Positions 13,697 through 22,943 of a DNA stretch of 64,000 bases are shown piece after piece. The stretch is from the NCBI RefSeq assembly GCF_004519545.1, contig NZ_SDKM01000007.1, positions 1 to 64,000 on the forward strand, written 5' to 3'. The stretch is from Nocardioides guangzhouensis (lineage in GTDB: Bacteria > Actinomycetota > Actinomycetes > Propionibacteriales > Nocardioidaceae). Position 1 is the first letter of the stretch. The number at the start of each line of letters is the position of its first letter. The notes beneath the pieces were generated by a model. It searched no databases. It saw only the letters and a list, made by a program, of their open reading frames with translations, and had not been told where the DNA came from. Position numbers and translations under genes: made by a program.

Positions 13697-14569
13697 ATGA
13701 CCACGACCGGACCGGATGCGCAAGGGGTGGCCCCGGATCGGGACCAGACGCTCGCGATCGGCGAGCTCGCCGCCCGGACCGGCCTGACACCCGCGGTGCT
13801 CCGCATGTGGGAGCAGCGGCACGGGTTCCCGCGACCGCAGCGGCTGGACTCCGGGCACCGGCGGTACGCCGCCTCCGACGTCGCCGCGATCGAGGGCGTG
13901 CTGCGCCGCCGCGACGCTGGGGTGCGGCTCGACGTCGCGATCGCCGAGGCCGCCCGCATGCCGGACCGGCCGACCGCGTCCGTCTACGCCGAGCTCCGGC
14001 GCCGGCACCCCCACCTCGCCCACCAGCGGCTGCGCAAGGCGACCCTGCTCGCGCTGTCGTGGGCGATCGAGGACGAGTGCGCGGCCCGGGCCCAGCAGGC
14101 GGTGGTGTTCGGCGCGTTCCAGGAGCCCCGCCACTTCCGCGGGGCCCGCCCGCGTTGGCGCGACCTCGCCCGGGTGGCCCGGCACGCCGTCGTGCTCGGC
14201 GGCGCCGACGAGGTGACCACGGACGGCCGGCTCACGCTGGTCCCGCTCACGGACGACGCGCCGCTGCGGGGGGAGTGGGCCGTGGTCTGCGACGCCCCCG
14301 GCTTCACCGCGGCCCTGTCCGCCTGGGAGGTCCCCGGGCAGCGCGGAGTGGCCGAGCCCGACCGGGTCTTCGAGTCGGCGTGGACCGTCGAGCCGGGCCC
14401 GGTCCGCGACGCCGCGCGGGTGTGCGCCGACGTCGCGCTCGCCGCGGGGGCGCCGCACGCGGCCGACGTACGCCGCGTGCTGGAGCCGGAGCCGGCCCGC
14501 GCGGCCGACCCGACCGCGACCGCGGCCCTGCTGCAGCGGGTGCTCGGTCATCTGGACCGGCCGGTCTGA
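13697..14569 (+). CDS. MerR-family regulator with DICT sensory domain
   Basis: This 290-aa transcription factor has a MerR helix-turn-helix at residues 18-85 (LAIGELAARTGLTPAVLRMWEQRHGFP, HRRYAASDVAAI). From about residue 110 it has a DICT-like sensory region (LRKATLLALSWAIEDECAARAQQAVVFGAFQEPRHFR; FTAALSAWEVPGQ). DICT domains occur with diguanylate cyclases and light or redox sensors. No B12-binding motif is visible, so it is not a LitR/CarH-type B12 photoreceptor. It is divergent from the 82-aa/FHA pair with a 59-bp intergenic region holding a palindromic operator candidate, so autoregulation and control of that pair are likely. Confidence 0.85.
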   Translation: MTTTGPDAQGVAPDRDQTLAIGELAARTGLTPAVLRMWEQRHGFPRPQRLDSGHRRYAASDVAAIEGVLRRRDAGVRLDVAIAEAARMPDRPTASVYAELRRRHPHLAHQRLRKATLLALSWAIEDECAARAQQAVVFGAFQEPRHFRGARPRWRDLARVARHAVVLGGADEVTTDGRLTLVPLTDDAPLRGEWAVVCDAPGFTAALSAWEVPGQRGVAEPDRVFESAWTVEPGPVRDAARVCADVALAAGAPHAADVRRVLEPEPARAADPTATAALLQRVLGHLDRPV

Positions 14570-14608
14570 ACCCCTCCGGACGGAGGGTGTGGCGGGCGGG
14601 GTCCGTCG

Positions 14609-14627
14609 TGCAACGTGGATGCAACGT
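14609..14627 (+). promoter_or_regulatory. Putative GAF-regulator binding site upstream of its own gene
   Basis: Here TGCAACGTGGATGCAACGT contains two GCAAC half sites separated by 6 bp (11-bp period). The same GCAAC-N6-GCAAC arrangement recurs upstream of the aldehyde dehydrogenase gene (15995-16010). It lies 70 bp before the GTG start of the GAF regulator. Confidence 0.5.
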
Positions 14628-14696
14628 CGCGGACCGACGCTGGAGTGATCGGTCCGGGTCGTCCGATTCCGTGTTGTCCGATCAGGGAGATCGCTG

Positions 14697-15932
14697 GTGG
14701 CTGCCGTGAAGACGCTGTGTACTGACGAGGTGATCGGCGACGGCATGCGTGCCCAGGTCGCGGAGTCGTGGCACCGCTCCGCGGCTGCCGGCGTGTCCGT
14801 GGACGTGGCCGAGGCGCCGATCACGCTGGCCGACGACAGCCTGCGCGACCACCGGGAGGCGCACCCGCTGGCGCAGGTGTTCCCGCTCCTCGAGGACGTG
14901 CTGGGCCAGGCCGCCCGCGACTGCGACGCGATCATGGCGGTCTCCGACGCCTCGGCCCAGCTGCTCTGGGTGTGCGGGCACCCCCAGGTGCTGCGCAAGG
15001 CCGAGACCATCGGCTTCGTCGAGGGCTCCAACTGGGACGAGCGGTTCGCCGGCACCAACGCCCCGGGCATGGCGCTCACCCTGGACAAGCCGGTCAACGT
15101 GATCGGCCAGGAGCACTTCCGGCGGTCCGTGCAGCGGTGGAGCTGCGCGGCCTCCCCGATCCACGACCCCCTCACCGGGTCGCTGCTCGGCGTCCTCGAC
15201 ATCACCGGCGGCGACCAGATCGTGGTGCCGCAGACGATGGCGATGGTCCGGGCCGCCGCCCGGATGGCCGAGACCGAGCTGGCCCACCTCCGGCTGACCG
15301 CGTCCGGACCCCAGGAGCCCAGGCCACACCAGGGATTCGCGCTCACGATCGAGGCGCTCGGCCGGCAGGAGGCGCTGCTCGGCATCGACGACGGCAGCGG
15401 CCGCCGGTCCACCATCCGGCTCAGCCCGCGGCACAGCGAGATCCTGCTGCTGCTCGCCTCCGCACCGCGCGGCCTCTCCGGCGACGAGCTCGCCGTGCTG
15501 CTCTACGAGGAGGACAACACCGCCTCGACCCTGCGCGCCGAGCTCAACCGGCTGCGCAACCTGCTCGGCGACGACCTGCTCGCCTCGCGCCCCTACCGGC
15601 TGGTCGGCGAGGTGTCCGGCGACTGGCTCGGCGTCCAGGCCACGGTGCTGGCCGGCGACGTTGTCGGCGCCACGCGCAGCTATCGCGGGCCGCTGCTGCC
15701 GCGCTCGACGTCCCCGGGCGTCGTACGCCTGCGCGAGGAGGTGGAGTCGACGCTGCGCTCCGCCGTGCTCCACTCCGGCGTCCCCGACCTGATGTCGGCG
15801 TGGACCCGGTCGTCGTGGGGCTCCGACGACTACGAGATGTGGACCGCCCAGCGCGCCGCGGTCGGCACCGGCTCGCCGCTGCTCCCGCTGATCCTCGGGC
15901 AGATCGCCCGTCTGGACCGCGAGCTCGCCTGA
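14697..15932 (+). CDS. GAF-domain transcriptional regulator (AcoR-like sensor without AAA+ domain)
   Basis: This 411-aa regulator has an N-terminus (VAESWHRSAAAGVSVD) and GAF domain at about 50-190 (MAVSDASAQLLWVCGHPQVL, EGSNWDERFAGTNAPGMAL, WSCAASPIHDPLTGSLLGVLDITG) that match the sensor half of AcoR-type activators. There is no sigma-54 AAA+ domain. Instead a C-terminal winged-helix-like region is present (LSPRHSEILLLLASAPRGLSGDELAVLL, TLRAELNRLRNLLG). The downstream aldehyde dehydrogenase/DUF779 pair is the likely target, with an aldehyde or alcohol as signal. The GTG start at 14697 has GGGAGA upstream. GCAAC-N6-GCAAC sites lie before this gene and before the dehydrogenase. Confidence 0.87.
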   Translation: MAAVKTLCTDEVIGDGMRAQVAESWHRSAAAGVSVDVAEAPITLADDSLRDHREAHPLAQVFPLLEDVLGQAARDCDAIMAVSDASAQLLWVCGHPQVLRKAETIGFVEGSNWDERFAGTNAPGMALTLDKPVNVIGQEHFRRSVQRWSCAASPIHDPLTGSLLGVLDITGGDQIVVPQTMAMVRAAARMAETELAHLRLTASGPQEPRPHQGFALTIEALGRQEALLGIDDGSGRRSTIRLSPRHSEILLLLASAPRGLSGDELAVLLYEEDNTASTLRAELNRLRNLLGDDLLASRPYRLVGEVSGDWLGVQATVLAGDVVGATRSYRGPLLPRSTSPGVVRLREEVESTLRSAVLHSGVPDLMSAWTRSSWGSDDYEMWTAQRAAVGTGSPLLPLILGQIARLDRELA

Positions 15933-15940
15933 TCCCTCCC

Positions 15941-15984
15941 CGTTGAGTTGCGCCTCGCTGGGCGTTGAGCTGCGCCTCGCTGGG
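15941..15984 (+). repeat. R2 22-nt unit, two near-identical tandem copies
   Basis: Two 22-nt units of CGTTGAGTTGCGCCTCGCTG plus GG sit head to tail, differing at one base (T/C). They begin 8 bp after the stop of the GAF regulator gene. Related arrays are at 23919-24028 and 4111-4154. Confidence 0.75.
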
Positions 15985-15994
15985 CGGATGTCGG

Positions 15995-16045
15995 GCAACA
16001 TCCGTGCAACGTTGCACTTCCTAGCGTGTGTCACCGGTCACACAC
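15995..16045 (+). promoter_or_regulatory. Regulatory region of the aldehyde dehydrogenase gene
   Basis: The region holds GCAAC-N6-GCAAC (15995-16010), of which the second half site is part of a perfect 14-bp palindrome GTGCAACGTTGCAC (16004-16017). A second near-palindrome of 20 bp with one mismatched pair (GTGTGTCACCGGTCACACAC, 16026-16045) follows. Both lie between the repeat pair and the ATG at 16077 and are good candidates for sites of the GAF regulator or another factor. Confidence 0.5.
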
Positions 16046-16076
16046 CCCGGTCACATCACACGTTGGGAGACACCAC

Positions 16077-17600
<1,524 letters not shown>

Positions 17601-17645
17601 ACCGCAGGGCTGCGCGAGGAACGAGCGTGGCCCGCGGCGGTCGCA

Positions 17646-17700
17646 GGTTGAGGAGCGCCCGTGGCCGAGGAACGAGGCCACGACGGCGCGTCTCGAAACC
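17646..17700 (-). repeat. R1-related dispersed repeat (variant, longer core)
   Basis: The flanks match the R1 element (GGTTGAGGAGCG at one end, GCGTCTCGAAACC at the other) but the core differs. It contains GTGGCCGAGGAACGAGGCCAC, a hairpin in itself, here given by its ends GTGGCC/GGCCAC. It lies between the aldehyde dehydrogenase and DUF779 genes. Confidence 0.55.
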
Positions 17701-17714
17701 CAGGTGAGGAACAC

Positions 17715-18092
17715 ATGAGTCAACCGATCGAGCGCGTCACGGTCACCGGTGCGGCGGCGGACCTGGTCCGCCGCCTCACCGAGGCCCACGGGCCGGTGAT
17801 GTTCCACCAGTCCGGCGGCTGCTGCGACGGGAGCGCCCCGATGTGCTATCCCGACGGCGACTTCCTGACCGGCGACGCGGATGTCCACCTCGGGGACCTC
17901 GACGTCGGGCTGGACCGGGCGGTGCCGTTCTGGATGTCGGCGTCGCAGTACGCCTACTGGAAGCACACCCACCTCACCGTCGACGTCGTGCCCGGACGCG
18001 GCGCCGGCTTCTCGCTGGAGGCGCCGGAAGGCGTCCGCTTCCTGATCCGGTCGCGGGTCCTCACCGATGAGGAGTACGCCGTCCTCGGGTGA
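17715..18092 (+). CDS. DUF779 family protein
   Basis: This 125-aa cytosolic protein of the DUF779 family contains the family signature FHQSGGCCDGSAPMCYPDG with three cysteines (a possible metal or redox site), followed by DVHLGDLDVG and FWMSASQYAYWKHTHLTVDVVPG. DUF779 genes very commonly follow aldehyde dehydrogenases of the type found just upstream, so an accessory role in aldehyde oxidation is inferred; the biochemical function is unknown. The ATG at 17715 has AGGTGAGGA upstream. A repeat element separates it from the dehydrogenase, but the genes run in the same direction. Confidence 0.9.
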   Translation: MSQPIERVTVTGAAADLVRRLTEAHGPVMFHQSGGCCDGSAPMCYPDGDFLTGDADVHLGDLDVGLDRAVPFWMSASQYAYWKHTHLTVDVVPGRGAGFSLEAPEGVRFLIRSRVLTDEEYAVLG

Positions 18093-18104
18093 CCCGCCCC
18101 AGTC

Positions 18105-18144
18105 CCGTGCCCGCCGCGCGGCCCGTCCCGGGCGGCGGGCACGG
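18105..18144 (+). terminator. Hairpin terminator after the aldehyde dehydrogenase/DUF779 operon
   Basis: A perfect 12-bp stem, CCGTGCCCGCCG (18105-18116) with CGGCGGGCACGG (18133-18144), closes a 16-nt loop 12 bp after the DUF779 stop. There is no U tract, which is common for actinobacterial terminators. Confidence 0.6.
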
Positions 18145-18173
18145 TGCCACCTGTCCGGTCCACGTCGGGCACG

Positions 18174-19103
18174 ATGGGCCTCGTGCGCGGGGTGATCGAG
18201 GGATTCGTGACGATCGTCTCCGTCATCGGCCTCGGTGCCCTGCTCGCGCAGCTGCGGGTGCTCGACCTCACCGCCCAGGGCATGCTGTCGCGACTCGCGT
18301 TCTTCGTCGCCAGCCCCGCCCTGCTGCTCACGGTGCTCGCCGGCACCGACGTGAGCCAGGTCTTCTCCCGCAACCTCGCCGCCTCGGCGATCGCGGTGGT
18401 CGTCGTGGTCGTCGTGTACGTCGCCGCGGCAGCGCTGCTGCTCCACCGGGACCTGGCGCACACGGTCGTCGGCGCCCTGAGCACCGGCTACGTCAACGCC
18501 GGCAACCTCGGCCTGCCGATCGCGGCGTACGTCCTCGGCGACGTCGCCCTGGTCGCGCCGACCCTCCTCTTCCAGCTGCTGCTGTTCCAGCCGGTCGCGC
18601 TGGCGGCCCTCGACCACGCGACCAGCCCCGGCCGCACCTCGCTGCGCCGGGTGCTCGGCCAGCCGTTCCGCACCCCGCTCACCGTGGCCTCGCTGATCGG
18701 CCTCGCGTTCGCGGTGACCGGTGCCCCGATGCCCCGCATCGTGCACGACCCGCTGGCCCTGGTCGGCGGGATGGCCGTCCCCGCGATGCTGCTGGCGTAC
18801 GGCGTGTCCCTGCGGCTGGGCCCCAAGCCCGGCGCCGACGTCGACACCGCCGAGCTCGGGCTGATCGTCGGGCTCAAGCTGCTGATGATGCCGTTGGTGG
18901 CCTGGGCGGCCGGCCAGGCGCTCGGGCTCGAGGGCACCGCCCTGCTCGCGGTCACGGTGCTCGCCGCGCTGCCGACCGCGCAGAACATCTTCGTGCACGC
19001 GAACCGCTACAGCCGCGGCGTGGTGCTGGCCCGGGACGCGATCTTCGCGACCACCGTGCTGGCGATCCCGGCGATGTTCGTGATCACCGCGCTGCTCGCC
19101 TGA
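18174..19103 (+). CDS. AEC family transporter (auxin efflux carrier-like permease)
   Basis: This 309-aa integral membrane protein has about ten transmembrane segments in two halves and the family-typical GYVNAGNLGLPIAAYVLG helix-break motif at about residue 103 and PTAQNIFVHANRY in the second half. AEC transporters export or import small carboxylates or amino acids; the substrate is unknown. The ATG at 18174 is used here. A GTG at 18183 (in frame) lies 7 nt after CACGAT, so leaderless initiation there, three residues shorter, is also possible. Confidence 0.9.
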   Translation: MGLVRGVIEGFVTIVSVIGLGALLAQLRVLDLTAQGMLSRLAFFVASPALLLTVLAGTDVSQVFSRNLAASAIAVVVVVVVYVAAAALLLHRDLAHTVVGALSTGYVNAGNLGLPIAAYVLGDVALVAPTLLFQLLLFQPVALAALDHATSPGRTSLRRVLGQPFRTPLTVASLIGLAFAVTGAPMPRIVHDPLALVGGMAVPAMLLAYGVSLRLGPKPGADVDTAELGLIVGLKLLMMPLVAWAAGQALGLEGTALLAVTVLAALPTAQNIFVHANRYSRGVVLARDAIFATTVLAIPAMFVITALLA

Positions 19104-19146
19104 TCCACGCCCGTGGCGACGAGCCGCGGATGACAGGATGGCGGCC

Positions 19147-19893
19147 ATGACCGAGCACGTGAGGTACGCCGCGGCCGACGGCGTCGCCACCCTGACCCTG
19201 GACTCGCCCCACAACCGCAACGCGCTCTCGCGGCAGCTGGTCGCCGAGCTCTACGAGCTGCTGGAGCGGGCCGAGCACGACGACGCGGCAACCGTGGTGG
19301 TCCTCCGGGCGGAGGGCCGCACGTTCTGCTCGGGCGCCGACCTGTCCGAGGCCGCCGAGGACGGGATGGAGAAGGCGGCAGGCGTGCTGGTCGACCTGCA
19401 GCGCCGCATCGTCACCTTTCCGAAGCCGGTGGTCACCCGGCTGCACGGCAACGTCCGCGCCGGCGGCATCGGCATCGTCGCGGCCAGCGACGTCGCGATC
19501 AGCGCCGACGACGCGACGTACGCCTTCACCGAGGTCAAGCTCGCGCTCACCCCGGCCGCGATCTCGCTGACCGTGCTGCCGCGGATGACCGACCGCTCGG
19601 CAGCGCTCACGTTCCTCACCGGCGAGACGTTCGACGGCACGGCCGCGGCCGAGATGGGGCTGGTCACCCGGGCGGTGCCCGAGGCCGAGCTCGACGCCGA
19701 GGTCGACCGGGTCTGCGCCGCGCTGGTCACCGGCCACCCGCAGGGGCTGCGCGAGACCAAGGGCCTGCTCGGCCGGCACCTGGTCGCGAACATCGACGCG
19801 AACGGCGCCGACCTCGCGAAGCTGAGCGCCCGGCTGTTCGGGTCCGACGAGGCCCGCGAGGCGATGCTGGCCTTCCTCAACCGCAAGAAGTAG
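19147..19893 (+). CDS. Enoyl-CoA hydratase/isomerase family protein
   Basis: This 248-aa crotonase-fold enzyme shows the oxyanion-hole motif GRTFCSGADLSEA and the second segment LHGNVRAGGIGIVAASDVAI, plus AFTEVKLALTPAAIS. Members hydrate enoyl-CoA or isomerise acyl-CoA; which reaction applies cannot be read from motifs alone. The glutamate in FTEVKLAL is consistent with an active hydratase. The ATG at 19147 is preceded 7 nt upstream by CAGGAT, suggesting leaderless transcription. It is monocistronic between an AEC transporter and a rhomboid protease gene. Confidence 0.9.
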   Translation: MTEHVRYAAADGVATLTLDSPHNRNALSRQLVAELYELLERAEHDDAATVVVLRAEGRTFCSGADLSEAAEDGMEKAAGVLVDLQRRIVTFPKPVVTRLHGNVRAGGIGIVAASDVAISADDATYAFTEVKLALTPAAISLTVLPRMTDRSAALTFLTGETFDGTAAAEMGLVTRAVPEAELDAEVDRVCAALVTGHPQGLRETKGLLGRHLVANIDANGADLAKLSARLFGSDEAREAMLAFLNRKK

Positions 19894-19953
19894 CGCGTCG
19901 TCCGCCCCACGAGGGTCCATGCGCCCTCCTCGTGCGGACGACCGACTGCTCGT

Positions 19954-19959
19954 TACCGT
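19954..19959 (+). promoter_or_regulatory. -10 element of the rhomboid gene (leaderless)
   Basis: TACCGT fits TAnnnT and ends 7 nt before the ATG at 19967, so transcription would start at or next to the start codon. Confidence 0.45.
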
Positions 19960-19966
19960 TGGCGGC

Positions 19967-20569
19967 ATGAGCACGCCGCAGCGCCCGCCGGACCGGGGCA
20001 CCTCGGCGTTGACCGCGTTCGCGGTCATCTCGGGCTTCGTCGCGGCGCTCTACGTCATCGAGCTCGTCGACACCCTCATGTCGAACCGGCTCGACCAGGA
20101 GGGTGTGCACCCGCAGCAGACCGACGGCCTGGTCGGCATCCTGTTCGCGCCGCTGCTGCACGGCGGCTGGGGGCACCTGATCGGCAACACCGTGCCGCTG
20201 CTGGTGCTCGGGTTCCTGGTGCTCCTCAGCGGCGTGCGCACCTGGCTCGCCGTGACCGCGATCGTCTGGGTGGTCGGCGGCCTCGGCACCTGGCTGATCG
20301 CGCCACCCAACACCGTCCACCTCGGCGCCTCCGTGCTGATCTTCGGCTGGCTGGTGTTCCTGATCGTGCGCGGCTTCGTGTCCGGACGGGTCGGCCAGAT
20401 CGCGCTCGGCCTGCTCATCCTCTTCCTGTACGGCGGGGTGCTGTGGGGCGTGCTCCCCGGCCAGCCCGGCATCTCCTGGCAGGCCCACCTCTTCGGCGCG
20501 ATCGGCGGCGCCATCGCCGCGTTCGTCGTCGTCCAGCCACGCCGACGGACCCCGGCACCCCTGGCCTGA
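19967..20569 (+). CDS. Rhomboid family intramembrane serine protease
   Basis: This 200-aa membrane protein has six predicted transmembrane segments. It carries the rhomboid hallmarks: HGGWGHLIGN (residues 65-74, HxxxN-type motif), the catalytic serine in HLGASV (Ser122) and the catalytic histidine in WQAHLFGAIGG (His174). The usual GxSG reads GASV, so the glycine after the serine is replaced by valine, a known but less common variant. It would cleave single-pass membrane proteins within or near the membrane; targets are unknown. Monocistronic, likely leaderless. Confidence 0.9.
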   Translation: MSTPQRPPDRGTSALTAFAVISGFVAALYVIELVDTLMSNRLDQEGVHPQQTDGLVGILFAPLLHGGWGHLIGNTVPLLVLGFLVLLSGVRTWLAVTAIVWVVGGLGTWLIAPPNTVHLGASVLIFGWLVFLIVRGFVSGRVGQIALGLLILFLYGGVLWGVLPGQPGISWQAHLFGAIGGAIAAFVVVQPRRRTPAPLA

Positions 20570-20637
20570 CCGCTGTCCCGGGCAACGGGTCCGTATCGAA
20601 CCCCGTCGTTCTTTTCTCCCTCGCGGCCCTCCACCGG

Positions 20638-20643
20638 TAAAGT
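20638..20643 (+). promoter_or_regulatory. -10 element of the HelD-like gene
   Basis: TAAAGT matches TAnnnT and lies 44 bp before the TTG start at 20687, leaving a leader of about 37 nt that carries the AGGGGG ribosome binding site (20671-20676). Confidence 0.4.
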
Positions 20644-20686
20644 TCTCCCTCTTGCCAGATCCGCAGGTCCAGGGGGTTGCACCACG

Positions 20687-22849
20687 TTGTCCGAGGACGT
20701 CGCCGCGCGCGAAACCGCCTCCGAGCAGGCATTCGTCGACAAGGTCTACGTGCAGCTGGAGCAGTCCGCAGCGGCAGCCCAGCAGCTTGCCCGCGAGGGC
20801 CACGACCGCGGCCGGCTCGGCCACGAGGGCGGTCTGGTCGAGCGCGATGCCATGGTCTTCCAGGCCGCCAAGCGGATCGCCCAGCTCGACGCCGCCCACG
20901 AGGGGCTGGTCTTCGGCCGCCTCGACGTGCGCCCCGAGCTGGACCCCGACCCGCGCTACATCGGCCGGATCGGCCTGCGGGACGCCAACCGCGACTCGCT
21001 GCTGATCGACTGGCGGGCCCCCGCGGCCGCCGTGTTCTACCAGGCCACCGCAGCCGAGCCGCACGACGTCGTACGCCGCCGGGTGCTGCGCTGCGTCGGC
21101 GCGAAGGTCGTCGGCGTCGAGGACGAGCTGCTCGACCCCGACCACCCGGCGGCGGCGGACCTGCCGATCGTCGGCGAGGGCGCACTGATGGCGCAGCTCT
21201 CCCGCGCCCGCGACCGCTCGATGCACTCGATCGTCGCGACCATCCAGGCCGAGCAGGACCAGGCGATCCGGGCCCCCGGCAAGGGCGTCGTCTCGATCTC
21301 CGGCGGTCCCGGCACCGGCAAGACCGTGGTGGCGCTGCACCGCGCGGCGTACCTCCTCTACACCGACCGCCGCCGCTACGAGTCCGGCGGTGTCCTCATC
21401 GTCGGCCCGTCCGGGGTGTTCATGCGCTACATCGAGCGGGTTCTCCCGTCGCTCGGCGAGACCGCGGTGGCGCTCCGCTCGCTCGGCGAGGTGGTCGACG
21501 GCCTCCGCTCCACCCGGCACGACGACCCCGCCGTGGCCGACGTCAAGGGCTCGGCCCGCATGGCCGAGCTGATGCGTCGTGCCGCCCGGCAGGCAGTGCC
21601 CGGGGCGCCGCGCGAGTTCCGGGTCTTCTACCGCGACGACACCCTGGTCCTCGACCGCGCCGGGCTGTCCCGGCTGCGCCGCCAGCTCCTGTCGCAGGGC
21701 CGGCGCAACCGCCAGATCCCGCGCGTGGCCACGACGCTGCTCGACGCGCTGTGGCGGCAGGTCAAGGGCGAGCGCGGCCGCGAGCGTGGTCGCGAGGCGT
21801 TCGACGACGAGATGCTCGGCAACGACGACTTCCTCGAGTTCGCCCTGGCCTGGTGGCCGCCGCTCGACGCCAGCACGGTGCTGTCCTGGCTGCGCGACCC
21901 CGACTTCCTGGCCCGGGTCGGCGACGGCGTGGTCTCCCACGACGACCAGGCGCTGCTGCTCAAGAGCTGGTCCGGCGACCTCGCGATCGAGGACGTGCCG
22001 CTGGTCGACGAGCTGCGCTACGCCCTCGGCGACGTGCCGCTGAAGACCGACGACGACAACGAGTACGCCGACCACCTCGGCGGCGACCTCCAGGAGATCA
22101 CCACCGCCGCGGACCGCGAGTTCGCCGGCCGCCAGGCCTGGGCGCCGCCGACGCACCGGGTCGAGGACGACCCCTACGCGCACGTGCTGGTGGACGAGGC
22201 GCAGGACCTCACCCCGATGCAGTGGCGCATGGTCGGCCGCCGCGGCCGGGCCGCGTCGTGGACGATCGTCGGCGACCCCGCGCAGTCGTCGTGGCCGGTG
22301 CCGGACGAGGCCGCCCGGGCCCGGGCCGAGGCGCTCGAGGGCAAGCCGCTGCACGAGTTCCACCTGTCGACGAACTACCGCAACTCCTCCGAGATCTACG
22401 CGCATGCCGCCGGGTACGCCGAGCGGGTCGGCCTCGACGCCGACCTGCCGACCGCGGTCCGGTCCACCGGCGAGCACCCCGTGGTGCTCGACGACGTGCC
22501 CGACCTCGAGGAGTCGGTCCGGGCCGAGGTGCTCCGGCTGGCGGGCGCCGTGGGCGGCACCGTCGGGGTCGTCGTACCGGCCGCGCGCCGGGCGCAGGTC
22601 AACGGCTGGCTGGCCTCGTGGCAGGAGCTCGCCGAGGACGCCCCGTCCGCGGCCGCGTCGGTCGCCGGCGACACCCCCAGCGGCGACGACCGGATCGTCG
22701 TGCTCACCGGGCTCGACACCAAGGGCCTCGAGTTCGACGGCATCGTGGTGGTCCGACCGCAGGAGATCGAGGACGAGTCGGCGACCGGCCGGGCGACGCT
22801 GTACGTCGTGCTGACCCGCGCGACCCAGCTGCTCAGCACCGTGTCCTGA
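20687..22849 (+). CDS. helD: UvrD/PcrA-like helicase of the HelD (RNA polymerase recycling) family
   Basis: This 720-aa superfamily 1 ATPase has an N-terminal helical coiled-coil region (residues 1-100) typical of HelD, then RNRDSLLIDWRAP-type segment, Walker A GGPGTGKT at 206-213, Walker B VLVDEAQDLTPMQW, STNYRN and a C-terminal LTGLDTKGLEFDGIVVV motif. HelD/HelR proteins remove stalled RNA polymerase from DNA, and actinobacterial versions are linked to rifamycin tolerance; this is family knowledge, not seen here. The protein starts at TTG 20687 (AGGGGG 10 nt upstream); no better ATG or GTG is in frame nearby. Monocistronic. Confidence 0.9.
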   Translation: MSEDVAARETASEQAFVDKVYVQLEQSAAAAQQLAREGHDRGRLGHEGGLVERDAMVFQAAKRIAQLDAAHEGLVFGRLDVRPELDPDPRYIGRIGLRDANRDSLLIDWRAPAAAVFYQATAAEPHDVVRRRVLRCVGAKVVGVEDELLDPDHPAAADLPIVGEGALMAQLSRARDRSMHSIVATIQAEQDQAIRAPGKGVVSISGGPGTGKTVVALHRAAYLLYTDRRRYESGGVLIVGPSGVFMRYIERVLPSLGETAVALRSLGEVVDGLRSTRHDDPAVADVKGSARMAELMRRAARQAVPGAPREFRVFYRDDTLVLDRAGLSRLRRQLLSQGRRNRQIPRVATTLLDALWRQVKGERGRERGREAFDDEMLGNDDFLEFALAWWPPLDASTVLSWLRDPDFLARVGDGVVSHDDQALLLKSWSGDLAIEDVPLVDELRYALGDVPLKTDDDNEYADHLGGDLQEITTAADREFAGRQAWAPPTHRVEDDPYAHVLVDEAQDLTPMQWRMVGRRGRAASWTIVGDPAQSSWPVPDEAARARAEALEGKPLHEFHLSTNYRNSSEIYAHAAGYAERVGLDADLPTAVRSTGEHPVVLDDVPDLEESVRAEVLRLAGAVGGTVGVVVPAARRAQVNGWLASWQELAEDAPSAAASVAGDTPSGDDRIVVLTGLDTKGLEFDGIVVVRPQEIEDESATGRATLYVVLTRATQLLSTVS

Positions 22850-22930
22850 CCCGTCCCCCGGCCCGGGCCCCCGTCCGCGACGCGCTCCGGCCCCGGCCCG
22901 CAGGTGCTGACGACGCGGCGCGCGAGCCAC

Positions 22931-22936
22931 TAGGGT
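22931..22936 (+). promoter_or_regulatory. -10 element of the Pro/Gly-rich membrane protein gene (leaderless)
   Basis: TAGGGT ends exactly 7 nt before the ATG at 22944, predicting a leaderless mRNA. Confidence 0.5.
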
Positions 22937-22943
22937 CCGGGGC

